NCBI GenBank assembly: GCA_964648485.1
Contig: CAZYOF010000013.1
Coordinates: 1-64,000 of the forward strand
Direction: 5' to 3'
Source of the DNA: DAIOEK01 sp964648485
GTDB lineage: Bacteria; Chloroflexota; Anaerolineae; Anaerolineales; Anaerolineaceae
Length of the DNA stretch: 64,000 nucleotides
Shown: positions 16,310 to 24,891 of the stretch, piece by piece
Layout: each line of letters starts with the position of its first letter
How positions within the stretch are numbered: the first letter of the stretch is position 1
Made by a program: the position numbers and the translations under genes
Notes under the pieces: generated by a model
Databases searched by the model: none
What the model was told of the DNA's origin: nothing
What the model saw: the letters and a program-made list of their open reading frames with translations, nothing else

Positions 16310-16735
16310 GTGGACAAGACCTACGTCCCAAAAGGAAAAATAGAACGCAATTGGGTAGTGGTGGATGCCAACGAGCAGACCTTGGGCCGCGTTGCCACCC
16401 AGATCGCAACCCTCTTGCTTGGTAAGCATAAACCAACCTACACTCCTGGTGTCATGATGGGCGATTCTGTGATTGTTGTTAACGCTGCTCATATTGTTGT
16501 CACCGGAAATCGTTTGTTGGAAAAGTTCTATTATCAGCACTCCGGTTATCCGGGTGGCTTGAAGGCGACCAGCCTGAAAGAACAGCTTCGTACCAGACCA
16601 GATCTGGTGATCCGTCACGCTGTTTGGGGAATGATTCCTCATAACAAGATGGGTCGGCAGCTGATTAAAAAGTTGCGCGTTTATCCGGAAGCACAGCATC
16701 CACACAAGGCGCAAACTGCCGAAGCGGCTGAATAA
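16310..16735 (+). CDS. rplM: 50S ribosomal protein L13
   Basis: L13 is an early-assembling 50S protein. The 141-residue product starts at a GTG with GGAGAGG upstream. It has NWVVVDANEQTLGRVATQIA, GKHKPTYTPGVMMGD and the conserved HSGYPGGLK and RHAVWGMIPHNKMGRQL. It forms a two-gene unit with rpsI 12 bp downstream, as in almost all bacteria. Confidence 0.97.
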   Translation: MDKTYVPKGKIERNWVVVDANEQTLGRVATQIATLLLGKHKPTYTPGVMMGDSVIVVNAAHIVVTGNRLLEKFYYQHSGYPGGLKATSLKEQLRTRPDLVIRHAVWGMIPHNKMGRQLIKKLRVYPEAQHPHKAQTAEAAE

Positions 16736-16746
16736 AGGAGCATAGA

Positions 16747-17142
16747 ATGACAGTACAGTATTATGAAGGTATTGGCCGTCGCAAAGAGAGCACTGCGCGT
16801 GTTCGTGTTATGAGCGGAACTGGTAAAGTAGAAGTCAATGAAAAGATTGGCGCTGATTACTTCACCCGCCTGGGTGACATGGAAGCCATTCTAGCTCCTC
16901 TGGCAGCTGCCGGACGTGACCTTGCGCAGTTTGATATCACTGTAAAAGTGAATGGTGGTGGCGTAACCGGACAGACAGATGCAGTTCAGTTGGGTCTGGC
17001 ACGTGCACTGACCAAGCTCGATCCAGAGCTGGTTCCAGCCATGCGAAAAGGTGGTTTCTTAACCCGCGACCCACGAGTCAAGGAACGAAAGAAACCCGGT
17101 CTCAAAAGAGCCCGCAAGGCACCTACCTACACAAAACGTTAA
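16747..17142 (+). CDS. rpsI: 30S ribosomal protein S9
   Basis: S9 reaches the P-site tRNA anticodon with its C-terminal tail. The 131-residue product has YEGIGRRKESTARVRV, the NGGGVTGQTDAVQLGLARAL core and ends RDPRVKERKKPGLKRARKAP plus a Lys-Arg end, as expected for the P-site tail. It is the last gene of this long cluster and is followed by a strong terminator. Confidence 0.97.
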   Translation: MTVQYYEGIGRRKESTARVRVMSGTGKVEVNEKIGADYFTRLGDMEAILAPLAAAGRDLAQFDITVKVNGGGVTGQTDAVQLGLARALTKLDPELVPAMRKGGFLTRDPRVKERKKPGLKRARKAPTYTKR

Positions 17143-17166
17143 GATTTATCAATTTCACAATACCAG

Positions 17167-17206
17167 AAACAGAGCCACAAATTTTTGCGGCTCTGTTTTC
17201 TTTTTT
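17167..17206 (+). terminator. Rho-independent terminator after rpsI
   Basis: A perfect 10-bp stem AAACAGAGCC (17167-17176) pairs with GGCTCTGTTT (17189-17198) around a 12-base loop. It is followed by TTCTTTTTT. It closes the ribosomal gene cluster. Confidence 0.92.
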
Positions 17207-17319
17207 GCCAATGATTACTCATAAAATTATTGTATTTATGATTAATTAATCTATTTTTGGTAGTAAAGAATCTGATTGCAATCTATAATTTTATAAATAT
17301 ATTTTGAAAGCTGTGAAGT

Positions 17320-18228
17320 ATGGGAATTGATGAGGGTGGTTTTGCGGAATCAAAGTTATTTAAAGCTTTGATGGAAAATACCGCAGATAGTATCTACTTT
17401 AAAGACAGGCAGTGCAGATTGATCAGGGTCAGCCGGAAAATGGCTGCAGACCTTGGCTATTCTGATCCGGCGGAAGTTAACGGCAGAACAGATATTGACC
17501 TATTTGGGAAAGAATTTGGGGAACGCACCCGGCTGGATGATCTGCGGGTAATGGAAACTGGTGAACCCATTATCGGACTGGTTGAATGCAATGAGAGCCA
17601 GTCTGGAAATATAAATTGGACATCCACCTCAAAACTTCCCCTACGGGACGATGACGGAAGAATTATTGGTATGTTAGGAATAACACGAGAGATAAACGAG
17701 CTCAAGCAAAAAGAAATGGATTTGCAATTCGCCGCTACGCATGATGGATTAACTTCATTACCGAACCGCTTTCTCTTTTTTGACCATCTTTCTCAGAGCA
17801 TCAACCTTGCAAAAAGGTATGGTTATCAACTGGCGGTTGTGTATATTGATCTGGATCATTTCAAATCTGTTAATGACCAATATGGTCATAGCATTGGAGA
17901 TCAGTTACTGGTGCAGGTGGGTAATTTGCTACAGAAACATATCCGCGAATCAGATACCGTAGCCCGAATTGGTGGTGATGAGTTTGTCATTTTGGTGGAA
18001 AACATCGTCAACCATGAAGAAGTGATTGTCCTTGTGGAAAGAATCCTGACTGAATTTTCCAGCAGGTGGGTGGATGCCCAGCCGCCTGTCAGCGTAACTG
18101 CATCAATTGGGATCAGCATCTACCCAAAAGATGGAACCGAAGCGACCCAGCTCATTAAAGCGGCAGACGATGCCATGTATGAAGCAAAAAAGAAGCGGAA
18201 CACATTTAAAATCCACGTTGCTGAGTAG
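17320..18228 (+). CDS. PAS-GGDEF diguanylate cyclase
   Basis: Likely makes the second messenger c-di-GMP from two GTP. The 302-residue protein has an N-terminal PAS domain (about residues 12-128, with ENTADSIYFKDRQCRLIRVS) and a GGDEF domain (about 135-300). The active-site motif is an intact GGDEF in RIGGDEFVIL. RESD lies five residues before it, matching the RxxD inhibitory site, so product feedback is likely. No membrane segment is seen, so it should be cytosolic, sensing through the PAS pocket. It is monocistronic between two terminators; the sensed signal is unknown. Confidence 0.9.
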   Translation: MGIDEGGFAESKLFKALMENTADSIYFKDRQCRLIRVSRKMAADLGYSDPAEVNGRTDIDLFGKEFGERTRLDDLRVMETGEPIIGLVECNESQSGNINWTSTSKLPLRDDDGRIIGMLGITREINELKQKEMDLQFAATHDGLTSLPNRFLFFDHLSQSINLAKRYGYQLAVVYIDLDHFKSVNDQYGHSIGDQLLVQVGNLLQKHIRESDTVARIGGDEFVILVENIVNHEEVIVLVERILTEFSSRWVDAQPPVSVTASIGISIYPKDGTEATQLIKAADDAMYEAKKKRNTFKIHVAE

Positions 18229-18235
18229 ATATTCG

Positions 18236-18275
18236 ATAAAAAAACAAATCACATCCCTGAATAAATGGGATGTGA
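18236..18275 (-). terminator. Terminator between convergent genes
   Basis: A perfect 9-bp stem TCACATCCC (18249-18257) pairs with GGGATGTGA (18267-18275). On the minus strand the hairpin is followed by TTTGTTTTTTTAT, a good U-tract, so it mainly serves the minus-strand gene ending at 18297. It may also stop the GGDEF transcript from the other side. Confidence 0.85.
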
Positions 18276-18296
18276 CTTATTGTGACCCAAATTGCT

Positions 18297-19487
18297 TTAT
18301 TCTGTTGGCTGTTGTATTTGCTGGATGATTTCCGTTTCGACCTCAGCAAATTTTACACGCAGCCATCTTGAGATCCAGAAGCCTGCCAAACCAAAGAGGA
18401 TTACAAACCCTTCGATCAGCCACAGGAATGAAACGGATGAGACCTGTCCGCTCAACTGGGCATAACCGGCAACAGCATCGATTCCAGACTTGAGGGCAAA
18501 AGAAAGCCAGAACCAGCGGGATTCCTTTTTGAAGACCGCATAAAATAGCAGCAGGTTACAACCCAGGTGAACCCCGATGGTGAAGATGCGCTCAATGATG
18601 GGCGCCATCCCGTAGATGACATTGTTCAACTGGGCAATATTGCGGATAGAAGTGAGGGGAACCTGACTTGCCATGGTCATGACGGTGATGACCCCGATCA
18701 GAGAGCTGACACCCAGTAATATGGCTTCAAAGCTTCCAAAATTCAGGCTGAATGAGAGCATCTTTTGCCATACGGTTTGACCCAGCCTGGTAAAGCGCAG
18801 GAACAACCAGGTGATCAGGATTTCGGTGACACCTGTCAGTAACCCCACGTAGAGTGAAAAGAGCAACGTGCCAGGCAAACCCGGCAGGGCAGCGGTCATC
18901 CATCGATAGAGGGGAGCATTGGCTACCGCAGCGATGGCAAATTTTATTACAACCGTTCCAGCCCAGAAAGCCGCTCCGAGCAGGGCGTATTTCCAGCCGC
19001 CCTTGCGGACACCGTAAATGGAAAAGATCAGACCGACAATGAGCATTCCCGCGCCGGGAATAAATGCCAGCCAGGTGATTTGGGGGATTTCCAGAGCACC
19101 TGGTGCCCATTCCACGTTGTAAGATCCGGTAACAGCACCCTTCCATGAGAGACCCAGGCGATAAGCGCCGGGTTCTACGGCAATCGTTTCATTGAAGAAT
19201 CCATCGCCAGGTCTAACCTCCCGTTCAAATTGAACCGCACCCGATTCATCCGTTACTTGAAAAGTGGCTGAGCCGGTGAGGATGGTGCAGCGGAAATCGA
19301 TGCCGAGTTCTTCTTTACCGGGGACTATTTCAACCCGGGTAATTTCATTTTCTCCAGCGGCGGTTGCGTTCAAGGTGGCGCCGGTAATGTAACCGCCATC
19401 CTGCGGCGTGCTGCTTTCAGGGGCACATCCGGTTAGAAGGAAGATAAATAATAGGGCAGATATGATGAGTGTGATGTTTCTTTTCAT
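18297..19487 (-). CDS. Lipoprotein-anchored YhfC-like polytopic membrane protein
   Basis: The 396-residue protein begins with a lipoprotein signal ending LLTGC, with Cys21 as the lipid site. An extracytoplasmic beta-rich domain follows (about residues 22-140), then about seven membrane segments. The membrane part has NFGSFEAILLG and ERIFTIGVHLG, which resemble the Glu/Glu/His motifs of YhfC (DUF2324) putative intramembrane proteases; that match is from memory. GGAGG fits the ATG at 19487 and not the TTG at 19499. Substrate is unknown. Family assignment is moderate, overall topology is clear. Confidence 0.65.
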   Translation of the reverse strand: MKRNITLIISALLFIFLLTGCAPESSTPQDGGYITGATLNATAAGENEITRVEIVPGKEELGIDFRCTILTGSATFQVTDESGAVQFEREVRPGDGFFNETIAVEPGAYRLGLSWKGAVTGSYNVEWAPGALEIPQITWLAFIPGAGMLIVGLIFSIYGVRKGGWKYALLGAAFWAGTVVIKFAIAAVANAPLYRWMTAALPGLPGTLLFSLYVGLLTGVTEILITWLFLRFTRLGQTVWQKMLSFSLNFGSFEAILLGVSSLIGVITVMTMASQVPLTSIRNIAQLNNVIYGMAPIIERIFTIGVHLGCNLLLFYAVFKKESRWFWLSFALKSGIDAVAGYAQLSGQVSSVSFLWLIEGFVILFGLAGFWISRWLRVKFAEVETEIIQQIQQPTE

Positions 19488-19575
19488 TGGAACCTCCAAT
19501 TTATATACGATGAAAATAGTTTAAGAGTTGCCAGCCTGCGTAATGAGTAAACACCGTAAAAATGGTTGCAGGTCA

Positions 19576-19603
19576 TTGACAACGCCACCCGAAAATGTAT
19601 AGT
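19576..19603 (+). promoter_or_regulatory. Sigma-70 promoter for the 19634 gene
   Basis: A perfect TTGACA at 19576-19581 and TATAGT at 19598-19603 are separated by 16 bases. The transcript would start about 25 bases before the ATG at 19634 and include its AAAGGGG ribosome binding site. Confidence 0.65.
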
Positions 19604-19633
19604 GAAATAAAGACCCAGAGAAAGGGGTGGCTT

Positions 19634-20551
19634 ATGAAGAAACCTGAGCATATGGTTGTAAAGTTCAACACGAAAGAATACTCAATTTTATCCCTGCATC
19701 CACCCTATACCGAAATTTTGTTACAAACCACTACGATCGACCGGCAGGAGTACCTCAAAATCGTGGAGATTGCGCAGGGGTATGCAAACGACCCGCGGCT
19801 GGTCGAGATGATCCGCATGGCAGGTGATGCATCTGCCAAGGTGCCGTACCTGGTGGATGAGCACGAGACACCTGATTCCATCCTTGCAACGCTCAGAGAG
19901 ATTGCAGCACCTCATGTGCAGTATTTGAACTCCCTGCCAGAGAAGGTGCAGGCGACCATCCATACCCTGCTGTCAATCAACAAGCTGCCGGTGGGGTATG
20001 AGAGTTTTGGCATTCCCGCGCTGCTTGAGATTGACCGAATCCAGGGGGAGATGATCGCGAAACTGAAAGAAGCCATGCGCGAGCGCAAAATGGCAGAAGA
20101 ATTCTACCAGGCAAATCTGACAGCACTCAAAGAATTAGACCGCGACTGGCCGAAACTGCGCCAGCGAAAATATCCTTACTGGCAGAAATCTGCATTCATT
20201 CCCGAAGAAGCCAAAATGACCTACGAAGGATACTTTAATAACGACCAGCTTACACATATCCTTGAGACTTGCGTGATTGTGGATCCACCCCGAAGCAGCG
20301 ATTACAAACGGTTCATCCCCGCGGTGCTCAGACGCCCCATGCATGAGAGTACAGAAGTTGCCGCCAGCGGATCTGCAGACTGGCTGATTCGGGAAGTGGG
20401 GAAAATTGGCAGGCATTTCACCCGGGCGCTGCTGGAGATTATCAAGGGGCATCTGAAGGCGGAGAAGATCGACCTGGATGTGAAAAATTACGAGCGGATC
20501 AACAAGGCTGCGCACGAGATACTCGAAGAGTTTATTTACCGCACACCTTAG
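19634..20551 (+). CDS. Uncharacterised soluble protein, largely helical
   Basis: I do not recognise the family. The 305-residue product is soluble by eye, with no signal peptide or membrane segment. It is rich in charged helices in the middle (EMIAKLKEAMRERKMAEEFY) and has aromatic and Pro-rich stretches between (KYPYWQKSAFIPEEAKMTYEG). No catalytic motif stands out. AAAGGGG supports the ATG at 19634 rather than the upstream start at 19595. It has its own promoter and terminator, so it is probably monocistronic. Base use resembles the neighbours, so there is no sign of recent transfer. Confidence 0.75.
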   Translation: MKKPEHMVVKFNTKEYSILSLHPPYTEILLQTTTIDRQEYLKIVEIAQGYANDPRLVEMIRMAGDASAKVPYLVDEHETPDSILATLREIAAPHVQYLNSLPEKVQATIHTLLSINKLPVGYESFGIPALLEIDRIQGEMIAKLKEAMRERKMAEEFYQANLTALKELDRDWPKLRQRKYPYWQKSAFIPEEAKMTYEGYFNNDQLTHILETCVIVDPPRSSDYKRFIPAVLRRPMHESTEVAASGSADWLIREVGKIGRHFTRALLEIIKGHLKAEKIDLDVKNYERINKAAHEILEEFIYRTP

Positions 20552-20575
20552 CGCCAAGACAAGCAGAGGATAATT

Positions 20576-20610
20576 CATCTACCGCCCTTTTACAGGGCGG
20601 AGATGTTTTA
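20576..20610 (+). terminator. Rho-independent terminator after the 19634 gene
   Basis: The arms CATCT-A-CCGCCCT and AGGGCGGAGATG pair over 12 bp with a single bulged A, around the loop TTTAC. TTTTAT follows. It lies 25 bp past the stop codon. Confidence 0.82.
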
Positions 20611-20667
20611 TACCTGTATGCGCGGTTTACGGGTAGAATCAATCATCACATAAAGCGAAAGAAGCCT

Positions 20668-22119
20668 ATGCCATCATCCATCACCCTGCTTGGAATGGGT
20701 CCGGGGGACCCGAATCTGCTCACCCTGCAAGCCAGGAAAATCCTTGAGAATGCCAGTGAAATCTACACCCGCAGCGATAGCCATCCGGTGCTACGGGAAT
20801 TTTACACGAAGAAGACCATCCACGTTCTGGGTGTGGATGCCGCGGAGAGTGTAGAGGGAGAATCCGGGAGGATCGTGGAACAGATCCTCAGCCTGGCACG
20901 CGAGGGGCGGGATGTGGTGTACGCCGTGCCGGGGCATCCGATGGCGTCAGATGAAACCTGCCCCGAGATCTTCCGGCGCGCGAGAGCGGAGGGTATTTTG
21001 GTAAAGGTGATCGATGGGATGTGCATCCTCGAACCGGTTTGCAGCGCACTGGGGTTGGAACTCTTTCCGGGGCTGGTACTGCGGGATGCACTTGAGATGG
21101 GACAGTTAACCTTTCCCGATTACCCGGCGGATATGCCTGCGCTCTTCACCCGCATATCTTCGCGCGAGGTGGCAGCAGAATTGAAGATGACGCTCAACAC
21201 GTTCTTCCCCGATGAGCACCCGGTGAAACTGATGCATGCCGCCGGAACCGCACAGCAACTGGTGGAAGACATCCCCCTGTACGAGATCGACCGCAGCGGG
21301 CATATCGACGACACCAGCGTGCTGTATGTTCCCGCGCTGGAAAAAGGTACATCCTTTGAATCTTTCCAGGAAGTGATCGCCCGCCTGCGCGCGCCCGATG
21401 GCTGCCCGTGGGACCGCGAGCAGACCCATCTGAGCCTGCGCAAGCATCTGCTGGAAGAAACCTACGAAGCACTGGCAGCCATGGACCAGGAAGACCCCGA
21501 AAAGATGACGGAGGAATTTGGCGACCTGCTGCTGCAGATCGTACTCAACGCGCAGATCGGGTTTGAGAGCGGCGATTTCACCATGAAGGATGTCATCCAG
21601 GGAATCCACGATAAGATCATCCGCAGGCACCCGCACGTGTTCAGTGATGTGGAAGTGGACGGTGTGGGCAGGGTGCTTTCGAACTGGGAGAAGCTCAAGG
21701 CGGAGGAGCGTAAATCCAACGGGCAGGAGCACAAATCGCTGCTGGATGGGGTTATGGGCACCTTCCCGGCGCTGACACAGGCGCAGGAGCTGCAAGACCG
21801 CGCCGCGCGAGTGGGATTCGACTGGAAAGACGAGACCGGCGTGGTGGATAAAATGCATGAAGAACTGAACGAGTTGGCGAATACCCACAGTGATGCTGAA
21901 TTTGAAGAAGAGCTGGGCGACCTACTCTTCGCGGTGGTCAACCTGGCGCGCTGGCGCAAGGTGGATGCCGAAAGCGCGTTGCGCGCGACCAGCCTGAAAT
22001 TTCGAAGGCGGTTTAACTATATCGAGGAGGCTGCCCGGAAAAGCGGGCGGCAGATGAGCGAGCTCACCTTTGACGAGCTGAACGACCAGTGGGAAGAATC
22101 AAAGAGGAAGCTGAAATAG
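20668..22119 (+). CDS. YabN-type fusion: tetrapyrrole-methylase-like domain plus MazG pyrophosphohydrolase
   Basis: The 483-residue protein joins an N-terminal tetrapyrrole-methylase-like domain (about 1-220; GMGPGDPN at 9-16) to a C-terminal MazG part (about 230-480). The first MazG repeat has the metal-binding pattern EETYEALAAM and EEFGDLLLQ; the second has HEELNELAN and EELGDLLFAVV. MazG enzymes hydrolyse NTPs to NMPs and pyrophosphate, cleaning aberrant nucleotides. This architecture matches B. subtilis YabN; the methylase part may be regulatory or unneeded for catalysis. A terminator overlaps its stop. Confidence 0.9.
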   Translation: MPSSITLLGMGPGDPNLLTLQARKILENASEIYTRSDSHPVLREFYTKKTIHVLGVDAAESVEGESGRIVEQILSLAREGRDVVYAVPGHPMASDETCPEIFRRARAEGILVKVIDGMCILEPVCSALGLELFPGLVLRDALEMGQLTFPDYPADMPALFTRISSREVAAELKMTLNTFFPDEHPVKLMHAAGTAQQLVEDIPLYEIDRSGHIDDTSVLYVPALEKGTSFESFQEVIARLRAPDGCPWDREQTHLSLRKHLLEETYEALAAMDQEDPEKMTEEFGDLLLQIVLNAQIGFESGDFTMKDVIQGIHDKIIRRHPHVFSDVEVDGVGRVLSNWEKLKAEERKSNGQEHKSLLDGVMGTFPALTQAQELQDRAARVGFDWKDETGVVDKMHEELNELANTHSDAEFEEELGDLLFAVVNLARWRKVDAESALRATSLKFRRRFNYIEEAARKSGRQMSELTFDELNDQWEESKRKLK

Positions 22120-22133
22120 CTTCCTCTTTTTTT
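22103..22133 (+). terminator. Rho-independent terminator overlapping the mazG stop
   Basis: A perfect 10-bp stem AGAGGAAGCT (22103-22112) and AGCTTCCTCT (22118-22127) with a 5-base loop is followed by six T. The loop and right arm include the TAG stop codon, so coding and termination signals share bases. Confidence 0.92.
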
Positions 22134-22140
22134 AGCAAAT

Positions 22141-22779
22141 CTAGTAGTGGATGCGCTTGCTGAAGGGCAGGGTGAAGAAAATGCCGGCAAAGAAACCGCC
22201 GATGTGCGCCAGGTAAGCGACTCCGCCCATCTCCCCGGCGCCCAGCAGGGAGCCCGCGCCGCTGATGAGCTGAATCACGATCCAGAAGCCCAGCGCCACC
22301 CAGGCGGGGACGGGTGTGATGAAGCGGAAGAAGAGCATGTACACATTCCCCTGCGGGAAGAGCAGCAGGTAAGCGCCCAGCACCCCGGCAATCGCGCCGG
22401 ATGCCCCGAGCATGGGGATATCGGAAAACATGGAGAAGGCGAACTGGGTAAAGGTGGCAGCGATACCACAGATCAGGTAAAAGATCAGATACTTGAAATG
22501 CCCCATGCGGTCTTCGACGTTGTCACCAAAGATGCCCAGGTAGAGCATATTGCCCAGCAGGTGCAGCCAGCCGGCGTGCATGAAGATGGAGGAGAAAAGG
22601 GTGATGCTCTCTCCGATGGGGTTGGCGACAAACCGGGCGGGGACAAACGACCAGGCGATGATGAAACGTTCCCCTGCCAGCAGCTCCATGAGGAACATGA
22701 TGATGTTCAACCCGATCAAGCCGATGGTGATGAAGGGGAAGGTTCTCCGTAAACGGTTGTCATCGTATAAAGGCAGCAT
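22141..22779 (-). CDS. Rhomboid family intramembrane serine protease
   Basis: Rhomboids cleave transmembrane substrates inside the bilayer. The 212-residue protein has about six to seven membrane segments. It shows the HAGWLHLLGNMLYL motif, the catalytic Ser in GASGAIAG and the catalytic His in AHIGGFFAG, so it should be active. GGAGGG precedes the ATG. It lies 51 bp downstream of the arrestin-like membrane gene on the same strand and may share its transcript. The substrate is unknown. Confidence 0.92.
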   Translation of the reverse strand: MLPLYDDNRLRRTFPFITIGLIGLNIIMFLMELLAGERFIIAWSFVPARFVANPIGESITLFSSIFMHAGWLHLLGNMLYLGIFGDNVEDRMGHFKYLIFYLICGIAATFTQFAFSMFSDIPMLGASGAIAGVLGAYLLLFPQGNVYMLFFRFITPVPAWVALGFWIVIQLISGAGSLLGAGEMGGVAYLAHIGGFFAGIFFTLPFSKRIHY

Positions 22780-22830
22780 ATCCCTCCTGCGGAAGAATTA
22801 TCATTTGAATGCTTTCTATCTTTAACCCAA

Positions 22831-24618
22831 TCATAATTGTTGAAAATATGGTATCACACCACAAATACAAAACCCAATATACAATACAACGCTCAGTGAA
22901 ACAACGATCCATCCCACCCTGGCGATGCTTTTTTTATCCGCTTCGATTTCTGTCTCCTGCGGCTCTTCTACTGAAATTTTCCCGTTCTCATCCCTATGAA
23001 TATTTACCTGGTATCTCTTTTTGCCCCCATAGATCAGGTAGAATATTCCACCCGGTAAAAACATCAAGAGGGAAAGAACCAGCGGAGCTGTTGCTGCTGC
23101 GGATGATTTTTCCAACTGTATGCTGTCAACAGTTTTGGATTTTTCCTTATAGCCCATCGATAGATATTTTTGGGTAATCCTTGTTAACTTGTCTGCAGGT
23201 GGTGGGGCAACCACAGGCGGTGTCTGATCTACCCGGGTTGGTTTTTCGGGCGCGGATGGTTGAACTTCAGCAGCCATGATTACCGGCTGACCGTCTGGAA
23301 TAAAATCACTTTTGTTCGTGACTGCGCGGAATTTTATTTCACTTCCACTGCTTGTTTTAATTACCGTACCTGCGGGAACCACCGAACTCTTCCAACTGAC
23401 GATCTCATTCACATTCAGTTGAATTGGTTTGTGGTCTCCAGTCTTGACCAGTACACGATGGTTGGTCGAAAGGATTTGTACATTTTCAACCTTGCGGGTT
23501 TCCACCAGGTATTCATCGGGCGAAAAATTGCCCAAGGTCAGCAAATCTGCCAGAATGCTGCCGGGTTGAGGTGCCAGATAGCGGTAGAATTCATCGGCGT
23601 GGAGCAGAGCTTTTGCTTTTCTAAACTTGTCTTTGAGCGAATACCAATACCTGGCTGTATTTTGAAAGAATCGATCTACATCGCTATCTGTGAGAGGCAG
23701 GTCATGAATACCCGGGTTTTGTTCGAAGGTAAGCCGCTGACCCGCGCCGTCATAAACATAAATATAGGTAACCCAATCTGTGAGGGATAAGGAACCACTA
23801 TTCATTCTCACCCGGATCTTGCTTCGCACGACATCCGTTTTGGTGTAGCGGGTCGGCCAGCCAATTTTCGCCATGGGTAATTTAAATGGAAATTCTTCCC
23901 GCACACCCATTTTGAATGTCTTGGGTGATTGAACCAGGTCGATATGGGAATCAACCGCCTGACCCTGTTCAGTTTTCTTCCAGGGATTCTGAAACTGGAA
24001 AGCTTCGCGAAACAGTTCGATGCTCATGTTCTGAACCGTGAGATCCTTCTCTGGTTCGATGATCAATTTTCCGGTGACCGCTTCACCTTCCACCCATTCC
24101 AGTTTCGGCAGAGATAAAGACATGCCTTGGATTTCTGCGGTATCTATGAAGAGATGAGGATCATTGTACGTTTGATGATTCGTTGGTGATATTTCCCCAT
24201 TTACGCTAAAGCCGCATTCAACCGGTTTTGAGAACAAACCCGGTGGGGGGACGATGAGATTCACTTTTTGTGTGGCGAGCGGTGAATTGGAATTGCCTGC
24301 CTCCATCAAGATCTGCCATACCGGTCCGTACTGTTGAATTTGTTTTTTCCCGTCAGGGGTGGTTGTTGAAAACACAATTTCGGGTTTTGGGTTCGTCGGA
24401 ATGGTGAGATAGCCTTCGAGATGTGCCGTTTGATTGGCGCTCAGGGTAAGGTTTTCGCTCAGGATAATTTTCTGCCCGTTGTAGTCTGGACCGGTCAGAC
24501 ATACCGCCACCTTCTTCAGGTCAGTATTGGTTTTTTCGCGTAATTCAATATTTACCTGAACTGTTTCCCCCGGAAAATACGGCTCATTGCCCTTATCCAA
24601 AGTGAGTTTCACGTCCAT
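22831..24618 (-). CDS. Arrestin-fold-like membrane-anchored protein
   Basis: The 595-residue product has no signal peptide. Two N-terminal beta-sandwich regions look arrestin or Spo0M-like: residues 1-125 (LDKGNEPYFPGETVQVNIEL) and 150-310 (WVEGEAVTGKLIIEPEKDL). A middle region (about 370-440) has a beta-rich LVKTGDHKPIQLNVNEIV. After a Pro-rich linker, a C-terminal part carries two membrane segments flanking a cytoplasmic loop. The fold match is by pattern only. GGGAG precedes the ATG. Its role is unknown; association with the rhomboid gene downstream hints at a membrane-surface function. Confidence 0.55.
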   Translation of the reverse strand: MDVKLTLDKGNEPYFPGETVQVNIELREKTNTDLKKVAVCLTGPDYNGQKIILSENLTLSANQTAHLEGYLTIPTNPKPEIVFSTTTPDGKKQIQQYGPVWQILMEAGNSNSPLATQKVNLIVPPPGLFSKPVECGFSVNGEISPTNHQTYNDPHLFIDTAEIQGMSLSLPKLEWVEGEAVTGKLIIEPEKDLTVQNMSIELFREAFQFQNPWKKTEQGQAVDSHIDLVQSPKTFKMGVREEFPFKLPMAKIGWPTRYTKTDVVRSKIRVRMNSGSLSLTDWVTYIYVYDGAGQRLTFEQNPGIHDLPLTDSDVDRFFQNTARYWYSLKDKFRKAKALLHADEFYRYLAPQPGSILADLLTLGNFSPDEYLVETRKVENVQILSTNHRVLVKTGDHKPIQLNVNEIVSWKSSVVPAGTVIKTSSGSEIKFRAVTNKSDFIPDGQPVIMAAEVQPSAPEKPTRVDQTPPVVAPPPADKLTRITQKYLSMGYKEKSKTVDSIQLEKSSAAATAPLVLSLLMFLPGGIFYLIYGGKKRYQVNIHRDENGKISVEEPQETEIEADKKSIARVGWIVVSLSVVLYIGFCICGVIPYFQQL

Positions 24619-24842
24619 CAGCTATTCTCCCTCGTGTGTAAGCCTGGTGAATTGATCGTGCTGCAGTAATCAAATTCAAATATATGCGTCACTGTTAAAT
24701 GACGAATTGTATACAATCATTTTCTTTAGCGGAGCTATAACGAAGATTTTCTTAGATTAGCATTGAAATGTTCGTTCTGTCAAATTCTTTTCACAAAAAT
24801 TCGCCCCTGATGATTTCAATAAGCGTAATTTCTCAAACAACT

Positions 24843-24881
24843 GAAGAAAAAATAAGCCTGCCCTGCATGCAGGGCAGGCTT
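24843..24881 (-). terminator. Terminator of the tryptophanase gene
   Basis: The bases 24854-24881 form a perfect 28-bp palindrome (half-site AAGCCTGCCCTGCA). On the minus strand it is followed by ATTTTTTCTTCAG. It lies 11 bp beyond the tnaA stop. Confidence 0.93.
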
Positions 24882-24891
24882 TTGGGTGTCG

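Noticed and set aside
22147..22752. Plus-strand ORF of 201 codons
   Set aside because: It is the exact antisense shadow of the rhomboid gene, with a biased Gly/Asp/Glu/His composition. The rhomboid has all catalytic motifs.
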